Shown here one piece after another: positions 8,443 through 15,228 of a stretch of 21,417 nucleotides of DNA. Source of the stretch: Opitutaceae bacterium (GTDB lineage: Bacteria > Verrucomicrobiota > Verrucomicrobiia > Opitutales > Opitutaceae). The DNA lies in NCBI GenBank assembly GCA_005786775.1, contig SYDD01000323.1:1-21417 (forward strand), given 5' to 3'. A model generated the notes under the pieces. It saw only the letters and a list, made by a program, of their open reading frames with translations, was not told the DNA's origin and searched no databases. A program made the translations under genes and the position numbers. Position 1 is the stretch's first letter. Every line of letters begins with the position of its first letter.

Positions 8443-9621
8443 TTAGCGACGCGGTGCGGTCGTCAGCGGAGTGACCGGCTCCGACACGCGTCGGCCTTGG
8501 AGCTCGTTAAGGCGGCAGGTCGGCACCCGCGGGAGCACGTGGCGAGCGAACAGCTCGGCCTCTTCCCGGTGCGGATAACCGCTGAGGATGAACGCGCGAA
8601 ATCCCATCTCCATGTAGCGTTTCAGCTTGGCGACGATCTGGTCCGGATCCCCGACCAGCGCGCTGCCGCAGCCGCTGCGGGCGAGACCGATTCCCGACCA
8701 CACGTACGGTTCCAGGAGCAGGTCGGGGCCAAGGCGGGCCCGGAGCTCATCCTGACGCAGCACTCCGGCACTCTTGGCATCCAGCGAACGGGCCTTCATC
8801 GCTTGACCTTGGGCTAGGTCCAGCCGCGAGATCAGCCGTTCAGCGGCGGCGCGGGCCGCGGCCTCTGTTTCCCGCACGATCACATGGATGCGCAGGCCGA
8901 AGTCGATCCGTCGCCCGTGCCCGGCGGCGAGGTCGCTCATCCGGCGCATCGTCGCCGCCAGCTGCTCTTCCGTCTCCGGCCACATCAGGAAGACGTCGCA
9001 ATGCCGCGCGCACAGCTCCTGCGCGAGCGGCGAGATCCCGCCGAAGTAGAGCAGCGGGCCACCATTCTGCTGGTAGGGCTTGGCCGCCTCGCAGTCGGGC
9101 AGCCGGAACTGGTAATACTTACCCTCCCAATCGAGCGGGCCGTCGGTGCTCCAGAGACGCTGGAGAATTCTTATGATCTCGCTGCTCCGCTCATAACGCA
9201 CCTCGTTTGGCTCCTGCCGTCCCGGCAGGTCGGAGGAGATGATATTGAGCACCAACCGGCCTTGAGAAAGGTGGTCAACGGTGGCGATCGCCCGCGCCAG
9301 CATCGGGGGCCAGACCTCCCCCATCCGCAGCGCGACCAGCTGGTTGATCTGGCTGGTCTGCGGCGCGAGCGCGGCGGCGAAGGTCAGCGCGTCCTGACCG
9401 GGCACCCAGCCCGAGGGCAGCAGGATGTTTTGGTAACCCAAGGCGTCGGCCGTGCGCACCAGCCCAGCGCAATGCTCGAAGCTGCTCCGGCGCGGACCAT
9501 CGGGTACGCCGAGGTATTCCATATCCTCGTTGCAGAGCGCAGAGAACCAGGCGACCTCCGCCCGGCGTTCCGGAGTACGGATCGCCGGGGCAGGCGGAGG
9601 CTGAGCGGCCGGGAGGAACAT
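8443..9621 (-). CDS. SsuD-like FMNH2-dependent (LLM class) monooxygenase, probable sulfonate oxygenase
   Basis: 392 residues, a TIM-barrel flavin monooxygenase that follows E. coli alkanesulfonate monooxygenase SsuD, as I recall that sequence, over almost its full length. It shares VALR, LDRLSxGR-like DHLSQGR, YFGG, FGLRIHVIVRE and LSGYPH. The SsuD active-site residues Arg226, His228, Arg297 and Tyr331 appear to correspond to R244, H246, R315 and Y349 here. SsuD Cys54 appears not to be kept (LPSGWVPGQD). SsuD-type enzymes use reduced FMN and O2 to cleave the C-S bond of sulfonates, giving an aldehyde plus sulfite, and need a separate flavin reductase; none is present in the window. It lies seven bases after an aldo/keto reductase gene and ten before a Gfo/Idh/MocA gene. 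Sulfonate as substrate is an inference. Confidence 0.92.
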   Translation of the reverse strand: MFLPAAQPPPAPAIRTPERRAEVAWFSALCNEDMEYLGVPDGPRRSSFEHCAGLVRTADALGYQNILLPSGWVPGQDALTFAAALAPQTSQINQLVALRMGEVWPPMLARAIATVDHLSQGRLVLNIISSDLPGRQEPNEVRYERSSEIIRILQRLWSTDGPLDWEGKYYQFRLPDCEAAKPYQQNGGPLLYFGGISPLAQELCARHCDVFLMWPETEEQLAATMRRMSDLAAGHGRRIDFGLRIHVIVRETEAAARAAAERLISRLDLAQGQAMKARSLDAKSAGVLRQDELRARLGPDLLLEPYVWSGIGLARSGCGSALVGDPDQIVAKLKRYMEMGFRAFILSGYPHREEAELFARHVLPRVPTCRLNELQGRRVSEPVTPLTTAPRR

Positions 9622-9628
9622 CGGCGGT

Positions 9629-10540
9629 TCAGGGCACCGACCGGCCCTGCGCCGCGGTCCACAGCTCGTACCAATGCTGCCGCTCCAAACGCAGCCCGGC
9701 GCTCGCCGCCGCGGCGCGGATCCGCGCCAGTTGGTTGGTGCCGATCACAACCTGCGGTCCGCTCGGAAGCGCCGCCACCCACGCCAGAGCGACCTGCTCG
9801 GCACTCACGCCGTATTCCGCGCCGATGCGCGCCAACTCGGCTCTTGTCCGCACCGCCGCCGGGTCCTCGCCCGACAGCAGCCGCCCGCCGGCCAGCGGCG
9901 ACCACGCCATCGGCCGCGAACCGGCCGCCTGGCACTGGTCGAGCGTGCCGTCGGTAATCGCGCCCATCTGCAGCAGGCTGAGCTCGACCTGGTTGGTCGC
10001 GGGCGCCCGGCCCAGGCAGCGGGCCAGCAGCGCGGCCTGGTGCACGCTGTAATTGGAAACGCCCACCGCCCGCACCTTGCCCGCCGCCACCACGGCCGTC
10101 AGCCCCCGCGCCGTCTCCTCGGCGCAAGTGAGCCAGTCCGGCCGGTGGATCAGCAGCAGGTCGATGCGGTCCGTGCGCAGCTCCCGGAGCGAGCGCTCAA
10201 CGCAGCGGGCGATGGCCGCGGCCGAGGCGTCGTAGTGGTTTACTCGTGCCCCAGGGCGGTTGGGGCCCACGGCGTTGATCCCACACTTGGTGACGATCTC
10301 CATCCGGTCCCGCAGGCCCGGGGCCTCCGCCAGCGCCCGGCCGAACAATCCCTCGCAGGTGTAGCCCCCATAAATGTCCGCGTGGTCGAAGGTGGTGATC
10401 CCGGCCTCCAGGCAGGCATCGATCTTCGCCCGCACGCGCGCGGGGGATGAGCCCTCGGGATCCTGCGCGAGGCGCCATAGCCCATAGGCGATGGCGGAAA
10501 CTTCAGGGCCTTGCGGGCAGAGCTGGAAACGGGGCAGCAT
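9629..10540 (-). CDS. Aldo/keto reductase, E. coli YdhF-like
   Basis: 303 residues from the ATG at 10540. The (beta/alpha)8 reductase fold is supported by the catalytic tetrad D52, Y57 (DHADIYGGY), K85 (VTKCGI) and H132 (LLLIHRPDW), and by VGVSNYS, NQVELS and MAWSPLAGGRLL. The resemblance to E. coli YdhF is close across the whole length, including the N-terminal PQGPE segment. That is why I prefer this start to an in-frame TTG at 10591 that would overlap the phosphatase stop. These enzymes reduce aldehydes or ketones with NADPH. Placed directly before the SsuD-like gene, it could reduce the aldehyde that desulfonation would release; this is an inference. No Shine-Dalgarno precedes the ATG. 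Confidence 0.93.
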   Translation of the reverse strand: MLPRFQLCPQGPEVSAIAYGLWRLAQDPEGSSPARVRAKIDACLEAGITTFDHADIYGGYTCEGLFGRALAEAPGLRDRMEIVTKCGINAVGPNRPGARVNHYDASAAAIARCVERSLRELRTDRIDLLLIHRPDWLTCAEETARGLTAVVAAGKVRAVGVSNYSVHQAALLARCLGRAPATNQVELSLLQMGAITDGTLDQCQAAGSRPMAWSPLAGGRLLSGEDPAAVRTRAELARIGAEYGVSAEQVALAWVAALPSGPQVVIGTNQLARIRAAAASAGLRLERQHWYELWTAAQGRSVP

Positions 10541-10587
10541 CGGTCGGTGCGTTGAACCCGGAAGTTCGCGCGGGGGTCTGCCCCGGC

Positions 10588-11394
10588 TCAATCCCTTTTT
10601 CCAGTCATTCGCTCCCGCAGTTGGCGGCAGAGCTCGGGCGAACCCGCGAGGTAGACGATCCGCGCCATCCCTAGGTCAAACCTCCGCACGGGCAACTGCT
10701 CGCCGTTGAGGAAATGAACCTCGCCCCCGGCGGCGCGGACCAGGGGGATAGCCGCCGCGAGGTCCCAGATCTTCACATTGAAATCCACGCAGCCATCCAG
10801 CAGCCCCGCCGCGACGTAGGCCAAGTGCAACGTCGCCGAACCGAGACCGCGGATCTTGAAGTCGCCCAGCACCGCGGTCGCGGCCGGAAGCCACGTCTTA
10901 TCGCCCGGGCTATGAAAACCAACCAGCGTCTCGCGGGACACGGGCCGCGCCGAAACCCGCGCCGGCGTCTCACCATCGAACACGCCAAGACCTGGCCCTC
11001 CGTGCAGCAGGCGCCGTCGGCCAAGGTCGTACACCACCCCGTAGACCGGCTCCCCGTCCCAAAGGAGCGCCAAGGAAATCGCGCACTGCGGAATTCCCAG
11101 CGCGAAGTTGTTCGTCCCATCGATGGGGTCGAGGATCCAAGCGAAGGCGCGGGTAACCGCCACCGGACCCGCCGGATCGGGCAACTCCTCGCTCAGGAAC
11201 TGATCCGCCGAGAAATCCCGAGAGAGGTCGCGGAAGATCCCCTCGGAGATCGCGACATCGATGGCCGTGACGCGGGTGCCGTCGGCCTTCCATCGGCTCT
11301 CAGCCCGGCCGAATTCACGGTGGAGCAGTTCGACTTGGGCCAGCACCGCCGCGCGCGCCGCGGCGATCCGAAGCATCAATTGCGCGGGATCCAT
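10588..11394 (-). CDS. Inositol-monophosphatase-family phosphatase
   Basis: 268 residues from the ATG at 11394. The Mg-dependent phosphatase signature is complete: FLSEE (E69/E70), LDPIDGTNNF (D89, D92, T94) and WDLAAAIPLVRAAGG (D211). The family includes inositol monophosphatase, CysQ-type 3'-phosphoadenosine-5'-phosphate phosphatase, histidinol-phosphatase and fructose-1,6-bisphosphatase relatives. I cannot choose among them. The start is set by the GAGG directly before ATG and by the usual N-terminal length; an in-frame TTG at 11436 would add 14 basic residues. It sits between the FmdB-like gene and the aldo/keto reductase gene in one minus-strand run. Confidence 0.92.
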   Translation of the reverse strand: MDPAQLMLRIAAARAAVLAQVELLHREFGRAESRWKADGTRVTAIDVAISEGIFRDLSRDFSADQFLSEELPDPAGPVAVTRAFAWILDPIDGTNNFALGIPQCAISLALLWDGEPVYGVVYDLGRRRLLHGGPGLGVFDGETPARVSARPVSRETLVGFHSPGDKTWLPAATAVLGDFKIRGLGSATLHLAYVAAGLLDGCVDFNVKIWDLAAAIPLVRAAGGEVHFLNGEQLPVRRFDLGMARIVYLAGSPELCRQLRERMTGKRD

Positions 11395-11445
11395 CCTCGC
11401 ACGCTGGCGTCGCCGAAGCGGGAAAACCAGCCGCAATCCTTCGGT

Positions 11446-12000
11446 CTACTCGTAGTCGTGCAGGCGCGGGTCGCGGCGCGGGGCAGTGCGCCGGATACGG
11501 TAGCGGTGGCGCCCTGCCTTGGACTCCGCTGCGGCCCCCTCGGCCGGCGGCGGCCCCTCGAACCCGTCCGGCCCGCCGTCACCTTCCTCCGAATCGCCGC
11601 CCAATTGATCCTCTAGCGATTCCGGATCGGCGCCCTCCTCCAGCTTGCGGACGACTTCCTCCATCTCGCCATCGATGCGCTCTCCGGTGAGCTCGGACAT
11701 CCGGCGCATCATCCGCGCCATGGCGCGCGGGTCGTTCTCGTCGACGGAGGAGAACTCGCGTTCCATCGCGCCTAGCGCCTGCTCCATCCGCGGGTCCTCG
11801 GTCGATTCCGTGGCCGCCGCATCCTGCGCGGGCGGCGAATCGGCACCGCCGCGAGTGATCGCAAAGGCGGAAAGGAGCTTGCGCATCCGGAACTTGGGGT
11901 TGTCCGGGCAGCGGGGGATGGTGCGGCCTTGGGCGAGTGTCTTGGCGTAGAACTGGTAGACCGTGTGGTTGTCCGGGCAGTAATACTCGTAGATCGGCAT
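11446..12000 (-). CDS. FmdB-like zinc-ribbon protein with degenerate cysteine knuckles
   Basis: 184 residues. The N-terminal 45 residues follow the FmdB/CxxC regulatory-protein pattern (MPIYEYYC... then C31... KLLSAFAIT). However, where the family normally has two CxxC knuckles, this protein has CPDNH and CPDNP, so only C8 and C31 remain, with H12 a possible extra ligand. The rest is acidic, low-complexity sequence, probably partly helical (MEQALGAMEREF, MARMMRRMSEL), with a disordered Gly/Glu/Pro region and a basic tail (RHRYRIRRTAPRRD). The function of FmdB proteins is poorly known. It starts 14 bases after the dinB stop and is cotranscribed with it by spacing. A GGGG four bases before the ATG may serve as ribosome site. 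Confidence 0.85.
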   Translation of the reverse strand: MPIYEYYCPDNHTVYQFYAKTLAQGRTIPRCPDNPKFRMRKLLSAFAITRGGADSPPAQDAAATESTEDPRMEQALGAMEREFSSVDENDPRAMARMMRRMSELTGERIDGEMEEVVRKLEEGADPESLEDQLGGDSEEGDGGPDGFEGPPPAEGAAAESKAGRHRYRIRRTAPRRDPRLHDYE

Positions 12001-12014
12001 AAAGCCCCGCGTTT

Positions 12015-13199
12015 TTAGGTGTCGTCCCCGGGGTTGGCAAGCTGGTGCCCGTGCCGCAGCGCCCCGGCACCGCGCGCGGCGTTCAGCTCGTCCCGCACCC
12101 GGGCTAGCCGACGCCGGCGCGCCTCCGTCTCGCCGAACAATTCCAATTGCCCACCCCCCTCCTCCACGCCTGAAAACCGCACGCCCACCAGCCGGACGGG
12201 ACGAGCGGCGGCGCCCGCCGCCGTGAGCAGCGGTTCGAGCAGTGGGTAAAAGGGAGCCTCCAGATCAGTGGCCACAGGCAGCGTTCGTGCACGCAGCCCC
12301 TCGGAAAAATCCGGAAAGCGCGCGCGCACGGTCAGGGTTCGCACCCGTTTCCCGTCCCGGCGCACCTTGGGCAAGAGCTCGTCAACCATGCCCTTGAGTA
12401 CCTGGATCAGTTGGCCCCGGTCACAGACGTCGCTAGCAAAGGTCTCCTGTTGCGAGTAACTCCGCGCCTCGCCGATCTCCGTCACCACCGGCCGGTCGTC
12501 CGTACCGAGGGCCGCCGCGCGCACCTCCCGCCAGCCGGAGCCAAAGGCGGCCTCAAGTTTCCCATCCGGCAAGGTCTGCAGCTCACCTATGAGGCGCAGG
12601 CCGTGCAGCTCGACCAGCCGCGCCTCGGTCTTGGCGCCGATGCCCGGCAATCGTCCGACGGGGAGCGGAGCCAGGAACTCCGCCTCTGCCCCAGGGCGCA
12701 CGACCACAAATCCCCGCGGCTTCCGCAATTTTGACGCCACCTGTGCCACGAGCTTGTTTGCGGCAACCCCGAACGACACGGGCAGGCCGAGCTCCGACCA
12801 GAGCCGCGCCTGGAGCCGGCGTACCGACGCGGAAACTGACGCCTCGTCGGTGAGGCCCTTCCCCCGCAAGTCGAGATAGCCCTCGTCGATGGAACTGCGT
12901 TCCACCCAAGGCGTGAACTCGCCGCAGAGGTCGAACATGCGCGCCGAGACCTCCCCGTACAAACCTGGGGTCGGAGGGATCAGGATCAGCCCGGGGCAGA
13001 CCCGCAAGGCCCGCGCCGTGGGCATCGGGGTGAAGACACCGGCGGCGCGCGCCTCGTAGCTGGCCGAGGCGATGATCCCGCGCTCGCGGCCACCGACCGC
13101 GCAGGCCCGGCCGCGCAACTCCGGTCGGCGCGCCAACTCGCACGAGACGAAGAAGGCGTCAGCATCCAGATGGACGATCGTGGGCGGCGCGGGAACCAC
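12015..13199 (-). CDS. dinB: DNA polymerase IV (Y-family translesion polymerase)
   Basis: About 394 residues from the GTG at 13199. Catalytic metal ligands are present in HLDADAFF (D12) and SSIDEGYLDL (D105, E106), with the steric-gate/fingers motif SYEARAAGV (about 48-56). A helix-hairpin-helix region follows (LPGIGAKTEARL), then the little-finger domain. Near the C terminus QLELF (about 351-355) matches the beta-clamp binding motif. It copies past damaged template bases without proofreading. The open frame extends upstream to 13307, but that stretch encodes unconserved Pro/Gly-rich sequence; the GTG is preceded by a run of G and sits at the usual distance from the catalytic Asp. It leads the six-gene minus-strand run. 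I do not see a recognisable SOS box upstream. Confidence 0.94.
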   Translation of the reverse strand: MVPAPPTIVHLDADAFFVSCELARRPELRGRACAVGGRERGIIASASYEARAAGVFTPMPTARALRVCPGLILIPPTPGLYGEVSARMFDLCGEFTPWVERSSIDEGYLDLRGKGLTDEASVSASVRRLQARLWSELGLPVSFGVAANKLVAQVASKLRKPRGFVVVRPGAEAEFLAPLPVGRLPGIGAKTEARLVELHGLRLIGELQTLPDGKLEAAFGSGWREVRAAALGTDDRPVVTEIGEARSYSQQETFASDVCDRGQLIQVLKGMVDELLPKVRRDGKRVRTLTVRARFPDFSEGLRARTLPVATDLEAPFYPLLEPLLTAAGAAARPVRLVGVRFSGVEEGGGQLELFGETEARRRRLARVRDELNAARGAGALRHGHQLANPGDDT

Positions 13200-13322
13200 C
13201 CCCCATTGCCCGCCGGGCGGCGGCGGGCCCGCAAGCGGGAAAAGACGCCTCCACTTTGGACTGGCCTGTCGTCCGCGGATTTCCCACCGTCCCGACACCC
13301 CCCCCACCCCGTCACGCCTGTG

Positions 13323-13400
13323 ATGCTGCTGATCGCCATCTTTTCGGTGACCGTGCTGCTCCTCTGCTGGCTCTGCTACAGCGGCGAGAGCAAGCGCTGA
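13323..13400 (+). CDS. Possible single-pass membrane microprotein, 25 residues
   Basis: An ATG-started frame encodes 25 residues. It begins MLLIAIFSVTVLLLCWLCY, a near-perfect transmembrane helix, and ends SGESKR, a short polar, basic tail. It lies between divergent dinB and the YebC-family gene, 58 bases before the latter. A hydrophobic segment this clean is unusual by chance in GC-rich non-coding DNA. No Shine-Dalgarno precedes the ATG (the upstream bases are C-rich), which is common for genes in this window. I do not recognise a family. It could also be a chance frame. Confidence 0.4.
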   Translation: MLLIAIFSVTVLLLCWLCYSGESKR

Positions 13401-13458
13401 GAGTAACCCGCGAACTTCGGCGTTGCCCGTCCCCGCGGGAGCGCCTCAGCCTCGCTGC

Positions 13459-14190
13459 ATGGGACGTCAATGGCTGCACGCGAAACGCGCGATCGTTAAC
13501 CTGAAAAAGGGTCAGGCGGTCCAAAAGCTCGTCAAGGAGATCACCGTCGCCGCCAAGCTCGGCGGCGGAGATCCGGAGGGCAACGCCCGCCTCTTCGCTG
13601 CGGCAGAGAAGGCCCGCAAGGCCAGCGTGACCCGCGACGTGATCCAGCGGGCGATCAACAAAGGCGCAGGCATCGGGGGCGACAGCGCCTCGCTCGAGCA
13701 CGTGGTCTACGAGGGCTACACCCCCCACAAGGTGCCGGTCATCGTCGAGGTGATGACGGACAACCACAACCGCAGCTCGGCCGACCTCCGGGCCCTCTTC
13801 CGCAAGGGCGTGATGGGCGGCGCCGGCAGCAACAAGTTCCTCTTTGACCATTGCGGGATCGTCGAAGCCCACCATCCCGACCTCGCCGCGGACCGCGAGG
13901 CGGCCGCGATCGAGGCAGGGGCGAACGAGTTCGAGGAACTGGACCACGCGCGGAACGACGATATCCCCGAGGGCGCGACCGGCGTCCGCCTCCTCACCGA
14001 CCGCACCGTGGTGCATGCCGCCGCCACTTGGCTAAAACTGCACGGCTGGACCGTGGTCACAGCCGAGCTCGGGTACATCGCGAAGACCTACCCGGAACTC
14101 GACGACACGCAGCGAGGTGAGGTCGGAGAATTCCTGCAGGAGATCGAGGACCACGACGACGTCCAGCGCGTCTGGGCCGCCGTCCGCTGA
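13459..14190 (+). CDS. YebC/PmpR (TACO1) family protein
   Basis: 243 residues. The family core is clear: LVKEITVAAKLGGGDPEGNARL, AINKGAG, VVYEGYTPHKVPVIVEVMTDNHNR, GSNKFLFDHCGIVEA and ELDDTQRGEVGEFLQEIEDHDDVQRVW. YebC-like proteins were long annotated as transcriptional regulators; more recent work places the family at the ribosome, helping translation of proline-rich stretches. The N terminus reads MGRQWLHAKRAIVN and not the usual MAGHSKW, so it belongs to a divergent branch. I chose the ATG at 13459 because family similarity begins there; the upstream in-frame extension is not conserved-looking. It converges with the phosphoesterase gene 18 bases downstream. Confidence 0.93.
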   Translation: MGRQWLHAKRAIVNLKKGQAVQKLVKEITVAAKLGGGDPEGNARLFAAAEKARKASVTRDVIQRAINKGAGIGGDSASLEHVVYEGYTPHKVPVIVEVMTDNHNRSSADLRALFRKGVMGGAGSNKFLFDHCGIVEAHHPDLAADREAAAIEAGANEFEELDHARNDDIPEGATGVRLLTDRTVVHAAATWLKLHGWTVVTAELGYIAKTYPELDDTQRGEVGEFLQEIEDHDDVQRVWAAVR

Positions 14191-14208
14191 TCCCGCCCGG
14201 GACGACTC

Positions 14209-15138
14209 TCAACCGGTCGCCAGGGGCCGCAGCGCCAGTTCCCGCGAGGGTTCGCGGCCCCGGCCCTCGAGCACCAGGCGATCCGCGTGCAGGGTGGCCA
14301 CCGCGTAGGCCGTGGCGTCCGCCGTCTCCACCATCCCGCGCAGGGTGACATAAGGGATGCCACGGCGTTCACCGAGGGCGCCCGCGTGGTGGTGCCCGTT
14401 GAGCCAGACGGCGACGTTGGGTTGCCGATCCACCGCCGCCAGCACCTCCTCCGCGTTCCACGCGCAGTGGTCCCCAGCCGGCCAGACGGGATGGTGGGAG
14501 AGAACCAGCACCCGCCGGCCCTCGCGCCGCGCGGCCGCACACTCCCCCTCGAACCAGCGCAGTTGCGCGGCTCCCACCCCTCCGTTCCACGATTTGGCCT
14601 GCCGGACCCGCGCGGCCGTCAGCCGGGCCAACTCGGCCTCCGCCTCGGCGCGCGCGGGACTCCCGGCGGGATGCGCGTACCGGCTGACGTCGTTGGTGTC
14701 GAGGAGCAGGCAACGCCAGCCGGGCAGATCGAAGCTCGCGTGCCGCGCCGGCACGCCGAGGAGCGCGGGCACCTTGGCCTTTTGCTCCTCACGCACATCG
14801 AAGTCGTGGTTGCCCAAGACGTGATGCCAGCGGTGACGGCTGCCGCCAAGGATCGCGAGCATCGGCGCGAAACTCTCCCAGTCGCGGTCAATCAGGTCGC
14901 CCAAATGCACGCACCCGGCCAGTGGCAGCGCCGCAAAGTCATCCACCGCCGCCGCCAGCCGGGCGCGGGACGCCCGGTAGTGGCGCGAGCCCTGCGCGGG
15001 AACATCAGCGTACTGGGCGTCGGCGACTAGGCCGAGGCGCAGCGGGGCCAACGCGGCACCCCGGCCGCGCCCCGCCAGCGCGAAGGCAGCGGTCGAGCGC
15101 GCGAGGAAACGGCGGCGGGAGCAAGTAGGCGCGGACAT
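14209..15138 (-). CDS. Tat-exported metallophosphoesterase, ADP-ribose/CDP-alcohol diphosphatase-like
   Basis: 309 residues from the ATG at 15138. The N terminus has a twin-arginine signal (CSRRRFLARSTAAFALAG), implying folded export with metal bound. The phosphoesterase motifs are D40-A-Q42 (VADAQYAD), HLGDLID (80-81), LGNHDF (109-112), LSHHP (214-217) and NGHHHAG (248-251). The first motif has Gln where most relatives have His (DxQ and not DxH). Together with QYAD and the RHYRASRARL segment this matches the Mn-dependent ADP-ribose/CDP-alcohol diphosphatase branch. Its natural substrate outside the cytoplasm is unknown. The open frame continues upstream to 15615 but that part is the antisense of the aminotransferase gene. 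It is divergent from that gene. Confidence 0.92.
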   Translation of the reverse strand: MSAPTCSRRRFLARSTAAFALAGRGRGAALAPLRLGLVADAQYADVPAQGSRHYRASRARLAAAVDDFAALPLAGCVHLGDLIDRDWESFAPMLAILGGSRHRWHHVLGNHDFDVREEQKAKVPALLGVPARHASFDLPGWRCLLLDTNDVSRYAHPAGSPARAEAEAELARLTAARVRQAKSWNGGVGAAQLRWFEGECAAARREGRRVLVLSHHPVWPAGDHCAWNAEEVLAAVDRQPNVAVWLNGHHHAGALGERRGIPYVTLRGMVETADATAYAVATLHADRLVLEGRGREPSRELALRPLATG

Positions 15139-15228
15139 CAGCCAGGGAGGAACCACGTCGGGGCACCGGAGACAAGTCACGGCAACTTTCGGCTCGTTTC
15201 CCGCGCCGCCGCCGCCTCTCCTCTCCGG

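Noticed and set aside
13228..13239. CCCGC-AA-GCGGG upstream of dinB as a possible SOS operator
   Set aside because: It does not resemble any LexA box I know and is a plain GC palindrome; no second copy is seen.
14191..14202. TCCCG-CC-CGGGA between the convergent YebC and phosphoesterase genes
   Set aside because: Short arms with a two-base loop and no T-run; such GC palindromes are frequent at this composition.
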